Assembly: GCF_030700245.1 (NCBI RefSeq)
Contig: NZ_JAUYZI010000018.1
Span: 48,383-112,382 of the forward strand
DNA from: Methylobacterium amylolyticum
GTDB taxonomy: Bacteria > Pseudomonadota > Alphaproteobacteria > Rhizobiales > Beijerinckiaceae
Length of the DNA stretch: 64,000 nucleotides
Reading direction: 5' to 3'
Position numbers and translations under genes: made by a program. Within the stretch, counting starts at the first letter, position 1, and the number at the start of each line of letters is the position of its first letter. The notes beneath the pieces were generated by a model. It saw only the letters and a list, made by a program, of their open reading frames with translations, made no database searches and was not told where the DNA came from. Below, one piece after another: positions 17,768 to 27,983 of the stretch.

Positions 17768-18424
17768 TCAGGCGGCCTCGTCGCGCTTGCCGAGGCGCTT
17801 GTCGAGGTAGGTGTCGACCGTCTGCGTCAGCTCCTCGACCTTGCCGTCGAAGAAGTGGTTGGCGCCCTCGACCATCTGGTGCTCGATGATGACGCCCTTC
17901 TGGGTCTTCACCTTCTCGATCACCGGCATGACCTCCCGGGCCGGGGCCACCCGGTCCTCGGAGCCGTGCACGAACAGGCCCGAGGAGGGGCAGGGGGCGA
18001 GGAAGGTGAAGTCGTAGCGGTTGGCCATCGCCGCGATCGAGATGAAGCCCTCGATCTCCGGGCGGCGCATCAGGAGCTGCATGCCGATCCAAGAGCCGAA
18101 CGAGACGCCCGCGATCCAGCACGACTTCGCCTCGGGGTTGACCGACTGCACCCAGTCGAGGGCGGCGGCCGCGTCCGACAGTTCCCCGGAGCCGTGGTCG
18201 AACGCCCCCTGGCTGCGCCCGACCCCGCGGAAATTGAAGCGCAGGGCCGCGAATCCGCGGTTGGCGAAGGTGTAGAAAAGGTTGTACACAATTTGATTGT
18301 TCATGGTGCCCCCGAACTGGGGGTGCGGGTGCAGCACGATGGCGATGGGCGCGCCGCGCTTCTTCGGGGCCTGGTAGCGGCCTTCGAGGCGGCCGGCGGG
18401 ACCGGTGAAGATGACTTCGGGCAT
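17768..18424 (-). CDS. Alpha/beta hydrolase, COG2945 type
   Basis: A 218-residue serine hydrolase of the small alpha/beta class. HPHPQFGGTMNNQIV carries the oxyanion region, the nucleophile elbow is GVSFGSWIG, the acid is in FVHGSEDRVAP, and the His is in VEGANHFFDG. The family is widespread and its physiological substrate unknown. The gene diverges from the suf operon, and its start is only about 90 nt from the two palindromes at 18514-18547, so it could share that regulation. Confidence 0.85.
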   Translation of the reverse strand: MPEVIFTGPAGRLEGRYQAPKKRGAPIAIVLHPHPQFGGTMNNQIVYNLFYTFANRGFAALRFNFRGVGRSQGAFDHGSGELSDAAAALDWVQSVNPEAKSCWIAGVSFGSWIGMQLLMRRPEIEGFISIAAMANRYDFTFLAPCPSSGLFVHGSEDRVAPAREVMPVIEKVKTQKGVIIEHQMVEGANHFFDGKVEELTQTVDTYLDKRLGKRDEAA

Positions 18425-18513
18425 ACCTGCTCACTCGCTCGCGCCGCCGCTCGCGCCGCCGACCGGGGCGCGAGACAGCCTTGACTCGCCGCGCGCGCAC
18501 CATACAAGCGCTC

Positions 18514-18547
18514 TTAGAACGATTCCAGACGATTGGAATCGTTCCAA
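18514..18547 (+). promoter_or_regulatory. Two adjacent 6-3-6 palindromes, candidate Irr (iron control element) sites
   Basis: TTAGAA-CGA-TTCCAG (18514-18528, imperfect) is followed after 4 nt by TTGGAA-TCG-TTCCAA (18533-18547, perfect inverted repeat). The TTnGAAnnnTTCnAA form is that of the Irr/ICE boxes of Rhizobiales (known), where Irr controls suf genes by haem and iron status. A possible promoter, TTGACT at 18481 and TACAAG 16 nt later, lies just upstream, placing the palindromes near the transcription start, as expected for repression. Confidence 0.6.
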
Positions 18548-18701
18548 ACAAGGCGGCCCGGCATCAAGCGCCGACGGCCCGCCCGAGAGCCCGTCGGTCG
18601 GCGGGACGAAATTTCGGTGGCGCGCCATAGCACGGGGCGCCGGCCCGCGCGCAAGCAAATGTGGCGCGGGATCAACGCGGAACAGGGAATCACGAGGCCG
18701 G

Positions 18702-19862
18702 ATGAGCCAGCCGCGCGCCTATCTCGACCACAACGCCACCGCCCCGGTCCGCCCGGCCGTGGCGGAGGCGGTCGCGCGCGCGCTCACCCTGCCCGGCAAC
18801 CCGTCCTCGGTCCACGCGGAGGGGCGCGCCGCCCGCGCCGCGCTGGAGGCGGCCCGCGGGCCGGTGGCGGCGCTGGTCGGCGCGCAGGCCCAGCAGGTGG
18901 TGTTCACGAGCGGCGGCACCGAGGCGGCCAACGCCGTCCTGTCCGGGGCGCTGCGCCGGGGGAGCACGAGCCCGACGCGCCTGCTCTACGGGGCGAGCGA
19001 GCACCCCTGCGTCGCCGCGGGCCACCGCTTCGCGCAGGCCGAGACCCTGCCGGTGACGGCGGACGGGGTGATCGACCTCGACGCCCTGGAGGCGCGGCTC
19101 GCGGCGCTGGCGGGGGAGGCGGTGCTGGTCTCGGTCCACGCCGCCAACAACGAGACCGGCGTGGTCCAGCCGCTGCCCGGGATCGTCGCCCTGGCCCGCG
19201 CCCACGGCCGCGCGCTCGTCCACAGCGACGCGGTGCAGGCGGTGGGCAAGATCCCCCTCGACATGGCGGCGCTCGGCCTCGACGCGCTGACCCTGTCGGG
19301 CCACAAGTTCGCCGCGCCGAAGGGCGTCGGCGCGCTGGTGCTCGCTCCGGGCGTGAGTCTCGACGCGGCCTTCGTCCGCGGCGGCGGGCAGGAGGCGCGG
19401 CTGCGCTGCGGCACCGAGTGCCTGCCGGGCATCGTCGGCCTGGGCGAGGCGGCCCGTATCGCCGGCGAGACGCGCGACGGGGAGGCCGCGCGCCTCGCGG
19501 ACCTGCGCGACCGGATCGAGGCCGGCGTGCTGGCCCGCGCCCCGGACGCGGTCGTGTTCGGCGCGCACGCCCCGCGCCTGCCCAACACCCTGGGCTTCGC
19601 CGTGCCCGGGCTCGACGCGCCCGCGGCGCTGATTGCCCTCGACCTCGCGGGGGTGGCCGTGTCCTCGGGCTCGGCCTGCGCGTCGGGGAAGGTGGCCCGC
19701 TCGGCGACGCTGGCGGCGATGGGCGTGAGCCCTGCGCTGGCCGCGGGGGCGCTGCGCGTCAGCCTCGGCTGGAATACCGTCGAGGGGGACGCCCTGCGCT
19801 TCCTCGACGCCTTCGAACGGATCGCAACATCCCTATATGAGCGGCGAGGGCGCGCGGCCTGA
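18702..19862 (+). CDS. Cysteine desulfurase, NifS/IscS type (first suf gene)
   Basis: A PLP enzyme that releases sulfur from cysteine as a protein persulfide for Fe-S assembly. The 386-residue class I desulfurase has YLDHNATAP, the PLP Lys in LTLSGHKFAAPKG, and the persulfide Cys in SSGSACASGKVARS on the long class I loop. Such a gene heads the suf operon in many Rhizobiales, with a class II SufS at the other end, as here. The ATG at 18702 has CGAGG upstream. SufB follows after 67 nt. No iscR precedes it. Confidence 0.9.
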   Translation: MSQPRAYLDHNATAPVRPAVAEAVARALTLPGNPSSVHAEGRAARAALEAARGPVAALVGAQAQQVVFTSGGTEAANAVLSGALRRGSTSPTRLLYGASEHPCVAAGHRFAQAETLPVTADGVIDLDALEARLAALAGEAVLVSVHAANNETGVVQPLPGIVALARAHGRALVHSDAVQAVGKIPLDMAALGLDALTLSGHKFAAPKGVGALVLAPGVSLDAAFVRGGGQEARLRCGTECLPGIVGLGEAARIAGETRDGEAARLADLRDRIEAGVLARAPDAVVFGAHAPRLPNTLGFAVPGLDAPAALIALDLAGVAVSSGSACASGKVARSATLAAMGVSPALAAGALRVSLGWNTVEGDALRFLDAFERIATSLYERRGRAA

Positions 19863-19929
19863 GAGCCGCGTCCCAAGCCATTCGCACACGCTTCCCGGCC
19901 CTTGACGCCGGGCTTGCCAGGAGACGCTG

Positions 19930-21399
<1,470 letters not shown>

Positions 21400-21422
21400 C
21401 GGCCTAGGAAAGATAAGTGCCA

Positions 21423-21587
21423 TCTCCCTCCCCCTTCGGCGGGGGAGGGTGCCTGCGGAGCAGGCGGGAGAGGGGCAGCGCGACGCGGCCGTATGTGGCG
21501 CCCGCTGCGACCTCTCCGGATACGGCGCTCCCCTCTCCCGACCCTCGCTGACGCGAGGGCCACCCTCTCCCGCAACGGGGAGAGGGA
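21423..21587. repeat. Composite palindromic repeat between sufB and sufC
   Basis: Outer arms CCCTCCCCCTTCGGCGGGGG and CCTCTCCCGCAACGGGGAGA are each hairpins, with CTCCCCTCTCCCGACCCT and CGCTGACGCGAGGG inside. The motif order matches the copies at 13630-13778 and 33752-33934, so this is one dispersed family. It sits inside the suf operon and nearly fills the sufB-sufC gap. Confidence 0.82.
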
Positions 21588-21617
21588 CGATCGGATTCGA
21601 ACAGGACTACGAGAACG

Positions 21618-22370
21618 ATGCTTGAGATCAAGAACCTCGTCGTGCAGATCGAGGACAACCGCATCCTCAACGGCCTCGACCTCACCGTGAAGGATGGCGA
21701 GGTCGCCGCGATCATGGGCCCGAACGGCTCGGGCAAGTCGACGCTGTCCTACGTGATCGCCGGCAAGGAGGATTACGAGGTTCTCGACGGGCAGATCCTG
21801 CTCGACGGCCAGGACGTGCTGGAGATGGCCGCCGACGAGCGCGCCGCCGCCGGGCTGTTCCTCGCCTTCCAGTACCCGCTGGAGATCCCGGGCGTCGGCA
21901 CCATGACCTTCCTCAAGGCGTGCATGAACGCCCAGCGCAAGGCGCGCGGCGAGGACGAGCTCTCGACCCCCGACTTCATCCGCGCCGTGAACGCGGCCGC
22001 CGACCGGCTCGAGATCAACAAGGAGATGCTCAAGCGGGCGCTCAACGTCGGCTTCTCCGGCGGCGAGAAGAAGCGCATGGAGATCCTCCAGATGGCGCTG
22101 CTCCAGCCGAAGTTCTGCGTCCTCGACGAGACCGATTCCGGCCTCGACATCGACGCGCTGCGCATCGTCTCCGAGGGCGTGAACCACCTGCGGGCGGCGG
22201 GCCGCTCGTTCCTGGTCATCACCCACTACCAGCGGCTCCTGAACCACATCGTGCCCGACACCGTGCACGTCATGTCGAAGGGCCGGATCGTGAAGAGCGG
22301 CGGCAAGGAGCTGGCGCTGGAGCTGGAAGCCTCCGGCTACGCCGAGTACCGCACGAACGAGGCCGCCTGA
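21618..22370 (+). CDS. sufC: Fe-S assembly ATPase SufC
   Basis: The ABC-type ATPase of the SufBCD complex; soluble, with no membrane partner. The 250-residue protein has Walker [10 protein letters not shown], the signature [10 protein letters not shown], and Walker [15 protein letters not shown] with the SufC-specific TDSGLD, plus the H-loop ITHYQRLL. SufD starts 1 nt after its stop codon. The upstream gap is filled by a palindromic repeat, which might affect the SufB to SufC ratio. Confidence 0.97.
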   Translation: MLEIKNLVVQIEDNRILNGLDLTVKDGEVAAIMGPNGSGKSTLSYVIAGKEDYEVLDGQILLDGQDVLEMAADERAAAGLFLAFQYPLEIPGVGTMTFLKACMNAQRKARGEDELSTPDFIRAVNAAADRLEINKEMLKRALNVGFSGGEKKRMEILQMALLQPKFCVLDETDSGLDIDALRIVSEGVNHLRAAGRSFLVITHYQRLLNHIVPDTVHVMSKGRIVKSGGKELALELEASGYAEYRTNEAA

Positions 22371-22371
22371 C

Positions 22372-23694
22372 ATGGCCGACATCGCCAATCTCCGCACCGC
22401 CGCCGAGACCGGGCTGTCGAGCCTGTTCGAGGCGGGCCGCAAGAGCTTCGCCACCGAGGAGGCCATCGGCCGCGAGGAGGCGTTCAAGTTCTTCGAGGCC
22501 ACCGGCCTGCCGAGCCGCCGGGTCGAGGCGTTCAAGTACACCGACCTGCGCGCCGCGATGACCGAGGCCGCGCCGCCGGCCGAGGCGCCCTCGGACGAGG
22601 CCGCCCGGGCGGCGGTCGCCGGTGCCAAGGGCTTCGCCGGGATCGAGGCCGCGCGTCTCACCTTCGTCAACGGCCACCTCGTCCCGGCCCTGTCGGACCT
22701 CGACGGCCTGCCCGAGGGCGTGCGCGTGACGCCGCTCAACGCCGCGCTGGCCCAGAGCGACGCCCGCCTCAAGCTGCTCGCGCCGGTGGAGCAGGCCCGG
22801 GCGAACCCGATCTACCAGCTCAACACCGCCTTCCTGGCGGACGGGGCCCTGATCTCGGTGGCGGCCGGCGCCAAGCCGGAGCGCCCGCTGCACCTGCGCT
22901 TCGTCGGCGCCGGCACGGACGGCTTCTCCACCGCCACGCGCGTGCTGGTGGAGCTGGCCGAGGGCGCCGAGTTCACCCTGCTGGAGAGCCACGAGGGGCC
23001 GGACGGGGTGACCTACCAGCCCAACGACGCCCTCGACGTGCGGGTCGGCAACGGCGCCGCCTTCCGCCACGCCCGGCTCAACCGCGAGGGCAGGGGGGCG
23101 ATCGCCCTGTCGACGATCAGCGTGCGCCTCGACGACGACGCCCGGCTGGAGACGGTCAACGTCGTCACCGGCGCGGTGCTGTCCCGCCACCAGATCTACA
23201 TGCACGTGGCCGGCGAGGGCACCAGCGCCGTCGTCAACGGCGCCGCCATGCTCGGTGCCGGCCAGCTCGCCGACTCGACCCTGCTCGCCGACCACGCCGC
23301 GGTGGGCGGCGTCGGCCGCGAGATGTTCAAGACGGTGATCGACGGCGACGCCACCGGCGTGTTCCAGGGCAAGATCATCGTCCGGCAGGCCGCCCAGCAG
23401 ACCGACGGCAAGATGAAGTCCGACTGCCTGCTGCTGACCGACGAAGGTCAGATGATGAACAAGCCGGAGCTGGAGATCTTCGCCGACGACGTCGCCTGCG
23501 GCCACGGCGCCACCTGCGGCGCGCCGGACGAGGACCTGCTGTTCTACCTGATGGCCCGCGGCCTGCCGCGCGCCACCGCGGAGAGCCTGCTGGTCCAGGC
23601 GTTCCTCGGCGAGGCGGTCGAGGCGGTCACGCACGAGGGCGCCCGCGCGGCGCTGATCGGCGAGATCGAGGCGTGGCTCGAGGCCCGCGGCTGA
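22372..23694 (+). CDS. sufD: Fe-S cluster assembly protein SufD
   Basis: SufD pairs with SufB in the SufBC2D scaffold and is needed for iron entry. The 440-residue protein has an N-terminal helical region (GLPSRRVEAFKYTDLRAAM), the beta-helix core and the C-terminal family block QTDGKMKSDCLLLTDEGQM followed by KPELEIFADDVACGHGATCG, with the conserved Cys-Gly-His-Gly. It starts 1 nt after sufC. A 226-nt gap holding another repeat family follows before sufS. Confidence 0.95.
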   Translation: MADIANLRTAAETGLSSLFEAGRKSFATEEAIGREEAFKFFEATGLPSRRVEAFKYTDLRAAMTEAAPPAEAPSDEAARAAVAGAKGFAGIEAARLTFVNGHLVPALSDLDGLPEGVRVTPLNAALAQSDARLKLLAPVEQARANPIYQLNTAFLADGALISVAAGAKPERPLHLRFVGAGTDGFSTATRVLVELAEGAEFTLLESHEGPDGVTYQPNDALDVRVGNGAAFRHARLNREGRGAIALSTISVRLDDDARLETVNVVTGAVLSRHQIYMHVAGEGTSAVVNGAAMLGAGQLADSTLLADHAAVGGVGREMFKTVIDGDATGVFQGKIIVRQAAQQTDGKMKSDCLLLTDEGQMMNKPELEIFADDVACGHGATCGAPDEDLLFYLMARGLPRATAESLLVQAFLGEAVEAVTHEGARAALIGEIEAWLEARG

Positions 23695-23701
23695 ACGCCA
23701 T

Positions 23702-23864
23702 GTCGGCCGGCCTCCGTCAAGGCCGGCCGGACCCCGCTCTCCCACCCGGTCCCTCATCCTGAGGCGCCCGCGTCAGCGGGCCTCGAAGGAGGGTTCCAGG
23801 GATCGCGGGACATCTGGAGGGCTCCTTCGAGGCCTCCGCTTCGCTCCGGCACCTCAGGATGAGG
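23702..23864. repeat. Palindromic repeat family B between sufD and sufS
   Basis: GGCCGGCCTCCGTCAAGGCCGG (a hairpin) comes first, then a large inverted repeat bounded by CCTCATCCTGAGGC (23752 onward) and CACCTCAGGATGAGG (ending 23864), with GGGCCTCGAAGGAGG and CTCCTTCGAGGCC inside. Repeats with CCTCATCCTGAGG ends are abundant between genes in Methylobacterium and Bradyrhizobium relatives. Confidence 0.85.
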
Positions 23865-23920
23865 GCTGCGGTCGGGAGGGGCGAGGCACTGTACCGGCAC
23901 CCGGATCCAAGGTCGCGACG

Positions 23921-25165
23921 ATGAACGCACCCGTCCTCAACCCGGCCTACGACGTCGCGGCGATCCGGAAGGAATTCCCGATCCTGTCCGAGACGGTCTA
24001 CGGCAAGCCACTGGTCTACCTCGACAACGCCGCCTCGGCGCAGAAGCCGAAGGCCGTGATCGACGCGATGGTGGCGTGCATGGAGACGGGCTACGCCAAC
24101 GTCCACCGCGGCCTGCACTTCATGGCCAACGCCGCCACCGAGGGTTTCGAGGGCGCCCGCGAGACGACGCGCCAGTTCCTCAACGCGGCGTCCACCGACG
24201 AGATCATCTTCACCCGCAACGCGACGGAGGCCTACAACCTCGTCGCCTCCTCGATGGGCTGGGCCGGGCTGATCGGCGAGGGCGACGAGATCATCCTGTC
24301 GATCATGGAGCACCACTCCAACATCGTGCCCTGGCATTTCCTGCGCGAGCGGCGCGGTGCGGTGATCAAGTGGGCCCCCGTCGACGACGACGGCAACTTC
24401 CTCGTCGAGGACTACGAAAGGCTGTTCACGCCGCGCACCAGGATGGTGGCGATCACTCACATGTCGAACGTGCTCGGCACGGTGACGCCGGCCGCGGAGA
24501 TCGTGCGCATCGCCCACGCCCACGGCGTGCCGGTGCTGCTCGACGGGGCGCAGAGCGCGGTCCACCAGCCCGTGGACGTGGCCGCGCTCGACTGCGACTT
24601 CTTCGTGTTCACCGGCCACAAGGTCTACGGGCCGACCGGGATCGGCGTGCTCTACGGCAAGCGGGAATGGCTGGACCGGCTGCCCCCCTACCAGGGCGGC
24701 GGCGAGATGATCCGCACCGTGAGCCAGGACGCGATCACCTACAACGATCCCCCGCACCGCTTCGAGGCCGGCACCCCGGCGATCGTCGAGGCGGTGGGGC
24801 TCGGCGCCGCGCTGGAATTCATGATGGGGCTCGGGCGCGAGAACATCGCCGCCCACGAGGCGATGCTGACGGACTACGCGCAGGCGCGGCTGGGGGCGAT
24901 GAACGCGCTCCGGCTGATCGGCACGGCCAAGGGCAAGGGCGGGGTCATCGCCTTCGAGGTGAAGGGCGCGCACGCCCACGACATCGCGACCGTGATCGAC
25001 CGGCAGGGGGTCGCGGTCCGCGCCGGCACCCACTGCGCCATGCCGCTGCTGTCGCGGTTCGGCGTCACCTCGACCTGCCGCGCCTCGTTCGGCCTGTACA
25101 ACACCACCGCCGAGATCGACGCGCTTGCGGAAGCGCTCGCCAAGGCCGAGATGCTGTTCACCTGA
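23921..25165 (+). CDS. sufS: Cysteine desulfurase SufS (class II)
   Basis: A class II cysteine desulfurase that supplies sulfane sulfur to the SufBCD scaffold, usually through a SufE or SufU partner, neither of which is in this window. The 414-residue protein has YLDNAASAQKPKAVID, the PLP-contact HHSNIVPWHFL, the PLP Lys in FTGHKVYGPTGIGVLYG, and the active Cys in RAGTHCAMPLL on the short class II loop. It is the second desulfurase of the operon. The DUF59 gene follows after 56 nt. Confidence 0.95.
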   Translation: MNAPVLNPAYDVAAIRKEFPILSETVYGKPLVYLDNAASAQKPKAVIDAMVACMETGYANVHRGLHFMANAATEGFEGARETTRQFLNAASTDEIIFTRNATEAYNLVASSMGWAGLIGEGDEIILSIMEHHSNIVPWHFLRERRGAVIKWAPVDDDGNFLVEDYERLFTPRTRMVAITHMSNVLGTVTPAAEIVRIAHAHGVPVLLDGAQSAVHQPVDVAALDCDFFVFTGHKVYGPTGIGVLYGKREWLDRLPPYQGGGEMIRTVSQDAITYNDPPHRFEAGTPAIVEAVGLGAALEFMMGLGRENIAAHEAMLTDYAQARLGAMNALRLIGTAKGKGGVIAFEVKGAHAHDIATVIDRQGVAVRAGTHCAMPLLSRFGVTSTCRASFGLYNTTAEIDALAEALAKAEMLFT

Positions 25166-25221
25166 TTTTCTGGGACATGGGCCGGTCGCCAGCCAGACGG
25201 CGCCCGGAGGAGGTTCGAGCC

Positions 25222-25605
25222 ATGAGCACCGACGCCACCATCACCGGCGGCAGCAACGCACCCGCGGTGGCGGGCGCCACGGCCATCCCGCCGGCCGAGC
25301 TGGACCGCCTCACCGACGACATCGTCGCCGCGCTGAAGAGCGTCTACGACCCCGAGATCCCGGCCGACATCTACGAGCTCGGCCTGATCTACAAGGTCGA
25401 CATCGACGACGACCGCAAGGTGGCGATCGACATGACGCTCACCGCCCCGGGCTGCCCGGTGGCCGGCGAGATGCCGGGCTGGGTCGAGAACGCGGTCGCG
25501 GCGGTGCCGGGCGTGCAGTCCTGCACGGTCACGATGGTGTTCGATCCCCCGTGGGACCAGAGCCGGATGTCGGACGAGGCCCGCGTCGCCCTCGACATGT
25601 GGTGA
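25222..25605 (+). CDS. sufT: SUF system DUF59/MIP18-family protein (SufT)
   Basis: A 127-residue member of the DUF59/MIP18 family that acts in Fe-S cluster maturation or transfer. The N-terminal 30 residues are flexible. The domain follows, with VYDPEIPADIYELGLIY, the conserved Cys in MTLTAPGCPVAGEMPGWV and the end FDPPWDQSRMSDEAR. GGAGGAGG precedes the ATG. It is the last recognised suf gene here. An A-type carrier (sufA), often next in rhizobia, is not found downstream. Confidence 0.92.
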   Translation: MSTDATITGGSNAPAVAGATAIPPAELDRLTDDIVAALKSVYDPEIPADIYELGLIYKVDIDDDRKVAIDMTLTAPGCPVAGEMPGWVENAVAAVPGVQSCTVTMVFDPPWDQSRMSDEARVALDMW

Positions 25606-25684
25606 GCCGCCGCCGCGGTTAAGGTCGCGGTAACCACCGCAGCGCACCAAGGCCCGGAACGGACGGGGCTTTGCGGGACGCGGG

Positions 25685-25966
25685 ATGGAGCCGGGATACG
25701 GGATCGCGCTGGCGCTGGAGGCGGCCGGCCTCTTCGGCCTCGCGCTCGGGCTGCTACGGCTGCGCGCCGAGCGGCGGGCGCGGGCGGCGGAGCTGTCGGC
25801 CGCGCTGCGTCCGGGTACGGCCGCGCGGCGGAGGTCTTCGCCGGCCCTGCGCATCGTCGCCCTGCCGGCCGCGCCCGCACGGGCGGCGCGGGCCGGGTCC
25901 TCCGCATCCTCCGCGCGCGCGGCCCTGCACCGGGCCGTGGCGCCACGGCGGCCTATCGCAGCATGA
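25685..25966 (+). CDS. Hypothetical small membrane protein
   Basis: A 93-residue frame starting at the ATG at 25685, with one N-terminal hydrophobic segment (GIALALEAAGLFGLALGLLRL) followed by a strongly basic, Ala/Arg/Pro-rich tail. No family is recognised. The first half has the codon bias of local genes; the second half is less convincing and overlaps the 29-residue minus-strand frame. It may be real, or the gene may be shorter. Confidence 0.4.
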   Translation: MEPGYGIALALEAAGLFGLALGLLRLRAERRARAAELSAALRPGTAARRRSSPALRIVALPAAPARAARAGSSASSARAALHRAVAPRRPIAA

Positions 25967-26042
25967 GGTCGAGCGCGCTGCCGAGCAGCACCGCGGCGGT
26001 GAGCGCCAGGAGGAACTTCAGGTCGTCGAGGCGGGCGCTCAT
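25953..26042 (-). CDS. 29-residue single-pass membrane peptide
   Basis: The ATG at 26042 opens a 30-codon frame: MSARLDDLKFLLALTAAVLL followed by GSALDLMLR. It has a charged N-terminus, about 15 hydrophobic residues and a short tail, a typical small membrane protein. An AAGAGA motif lies about 5-6 nt upstream. No family is known to me. It overlaps the weak plus-strand frame at 25685-25966 by 14 nt. Confidence 0.4.
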   Translation of the reverse strand: MSARLDDLKFLLALTAAVLLGSALDLMLR

Positions 26043-26181
26043 GGGGCGTCTCTTGCGGGGGGCTCGGGCCGGGCGGCGTCGGGGATGCCGGACCATCGCC
26101 GGATCGCGGGTGCCGGGCGAGTCCTTTCAAGGTCCGTGGCCGCCGCGCCGAACGCTTTCCCCGGGGCAGGGTTGACCGACC

Positions 26182-26544
26182 ATGAACGCGCCGCGCCCCG
26201 CCGGACCGCCCGTTACCCCCCGCTCGGGGGAGCCGCCCGGCCGGGGGCCGCTCGCCGCCGCCCGCGACTGGGCGTTCCGGGACCGGCGGACGGGGGCCAT
26301 CACCGTGGCGCAGTGGCCGAACCCGCCGCTCTGGCTGTTCCTCGGCCTGTCGGGGCTGGCCTGGGCGGGGGAGGCGCTCGCGCCCGCCGCGCTGGGCCCC
26401 GCGATCCCCTGGATCCGCGGCGCGGCCGCCCTCGCCCTGGTCTGGTGGGCCGGCGACGAGATCCTGCGCGGCGTGAACCCCTGGCGGCGCGCCCTCGGCG
26501 CCGCGGTCCTGCTGGGTTACGCCGCGCTGCGCCTGTGGCCGTGA
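26182..26544 (+). CDS. Hypothetical membrane protein
   Basis: A 120-residue protein. A Pro/Arg-rich N-terminus leads to AARDWAFRDRRTGAITVAQWPNPP, then two or three hydrophobic segments (LWLFLGLSGLAWAGEAL, GAAALALVWWAGDEILRG, ALGAAVLLGYAALRLWP). A NPxLW-like start to the first helix and the GVNPWRR loop suggest a conserved small integral membrane family whose function I do not know. A hairpin follows the stop. Confidence 0.7.
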   Translation: MNAPRPAGPPVTPRSGEPPGRGPLAAARDWAFRDRRTGAITVAQWPNPPLWLFLGLSGLAWAGEALAPAALGPAIPWIRGAAALALVWWAGDEILRGVNPWRRALGAAVLLGYAALRLWP

Positions 26545-26548
26545 GGGT

Positions 26549-26566
26549 GCGGCGTCCGCACGCCGC
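26549..26566 (+). terminator. Hairpin after the small membrane protein gene
   Basis: GCGGCGT (26549-26555) and ACGCCGC (26560-26566) form a 7-bp stem with a 4-nt loop just after the stop at 26542-26544. No T tract. Confidence 0.4.
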
Positions 26567-26692
26567 CGGAACCGGATGACGGGTACGGCAGGTTGCAAAT
26601 ATGCGCCGCATCCTGAAGATGCGCCGCGGACCTGGACGGGGTCGCCGCGCGCGGCCCCAGCCGCTGCGGGCGGCGCGACGACGGACGAAGCC

Positions 26693-26944
26693 ATGACGGA
26701 CGCGGGAGGCTTCCTGCCCGATCGAGACACCTCCGCGTCCGACGAGCGGGCCCGGCTCCTGCGCCAGATCGCGGACGCGCTGAACCTGCCGGTCACGGCC
26801 TTCGCCCGCGGCCTCGCGCCCGTGGCGGTGGCCGGCCCGTCGAGCGCCGAGTGCGCCGCCGTCCTGTCGGCCTTCTCGCGGATCCGCGATCCGCGGCTGC
26901 GCAGCCAGTGCCTGCAGATGCTGGAGCGCTGCGCGGAGCCGTGA
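26693..26944 (+). CDS. Hypothetical helical protein
   Basis: An 83-residue soluble protein. The N-terminus is flexible and acidic; helical segments follow ([46 protein letters not shown]) and it ends [10 protein letters not shown]. The ALNLPVTAF block resembles the turn after a DNA-binding or regulatory helix in several alphaproteobacterial small proteins, but I cannot assign a family. The ATG at 26693 is preferred over upstream starts because the longer frame reads as low-complexity. Confidence 0.55.
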   Translation: MTDAGGFLPDRDTSASDERARLLRQIADALNLPVTAFARGLAPVAVAGPSSAECAAVLSAFSRIRDPRLRSQCLQMLERCAEP

Positions 26945-27047
26945 GGGCGCGCGGGACCGGGCGGCGCCGTGCGCGGGCGCACCCGGCGCCGCTGGAGGGT
27001 CGGGCGCCGCGTGCTATAGGGCCGCCCGCGTGAGCGCCCGGGCCTGC

Positions 27048-27983
27048 ATGCCGATCATCTCCATCGCGAACCTGTCCAAGACCTACGCCACGGGCTTCAG
27101 CGCCCTCAGCGGGGTCGATCTCGCGATCGAGCGCGGCGAGATCTTCGCCCTGCTCGGGCCGAACGGCGCCGGCAAGTCGACGCTGATCAACATCGTCTGC
27201 GGCATCGTCACGCCGAGTTCGGGCACGGTCACCGTCGACGGCCACGACATCGCCGGGAATTATCGCGCCGCCCGCCGGGCGATCGGCCTCGTGCCGCAGG
27301 AGCTAACCACCGACGCGTTCGAGACGGTGTGGAACACGGTCAGCTTCTCGCGCGGCCTGTTCGGGCTGAAGGCCGATCCGGGCCATATCGAGCGGACCCT
27401 GCGCGCCCTCTCGCTGTGGGACAAGCGCGACAACCGGCTGATGACCCTCTCGGGGGGCATGAAGCGCCGGGTGCTGATCGCCAAGGCGCTTTCGCACGAG
27501 CCGCGGGTGCTGTTCCTCGACGAGCCGACCGCGGGCGTGGACGTGGAGCTGCGCCAGGACATGTGGCGGCTGGTGCGCGACCTGCGGGGGCAGGGCGTCA
27601 CCGTCATCCTCACCACCCACTACATCGAGGAGGCGGAGGAGATGGCCGACCGGATCGGCGTGATCCGCAGCGGCCGCATCATCCTCGTGGAGGAGAAGGC
27701 GGCCCTGATGCGCAAGCTCGGCCGCAAGCGCCTCACCCTGCACCTCCAGACGCCCCTCGACGCGCTGCCGGACGATCTGGCGGGCTTCGACCTCGACCTC
27801 GCCGCGGGAGGCCAGGAGTTGGTCTACACCTACGACACCAAGGCCGAGCGCACCGGCATCACCGGCCTGCTCACCGGGCTCTCCGCCGCCGGCATCCGCT
27901 TCAACGACCTGCACACCGAGCAGAGTTCGCTGGAGGACATCTTCGTCGGCCTCGTGCGCGAGGAGGCGCGGGCGGCAGAATGA
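27048..27983 (+). CDS. ABC transporter ATP-binding protein (ABC-2 exporter, YadG-like)
   Basis: The 311-residue ATPase of an ABC-2 type exporter. Walker A is GPNGAGKST, the Q-loop is [13 protein letters not shown], the signature is [15 protein letters not shown], Walker B is [12 protein letters not shown] and the H-loop is [13 protein letters not shown]-terminal extension typical of the YadG/CcmA-like group follows. The ATG at 27048 is chosen; a GTG at 27030 is possible, with CTATAG just upstream. The permease start overlaps its stop (ATGA). The substrate is unknown. Confidence 0.92.
   Translation: MPIISIANLSKTYATGFSALSGVDLAIERGEIFALLGPNGAGKSTLINIVCGIVTPSSGTVTVDGHDIAGNYRAARRAIGLVPQELTTDAFETVWNTVSFSRGLFGLKADPGHIERTLRALSLWDKRDNRLMTLSGGMKRRVLIAKALSHEPRVLFLDEPTAGVDVELRQDMWRLVRDLRGQGVTVILTTHYIEEAEEMADRIGVIRSGRIILVEEKAALMRKLGRKRLTLHLQTPLDALPDDLAGFDLDLAAGGQELVYTYDTKAERTGITGLLTGLSAAGIRFNDLHTEQSSLEDIFVGLVREEARAAE

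Noticed and set aside
25606..26181. sufA or another A-type carrier after sufT
   Set aside because: No frame here contains the C-x(n)-CGC motif of A-type carriers; only small membrane-protein frames are seen.
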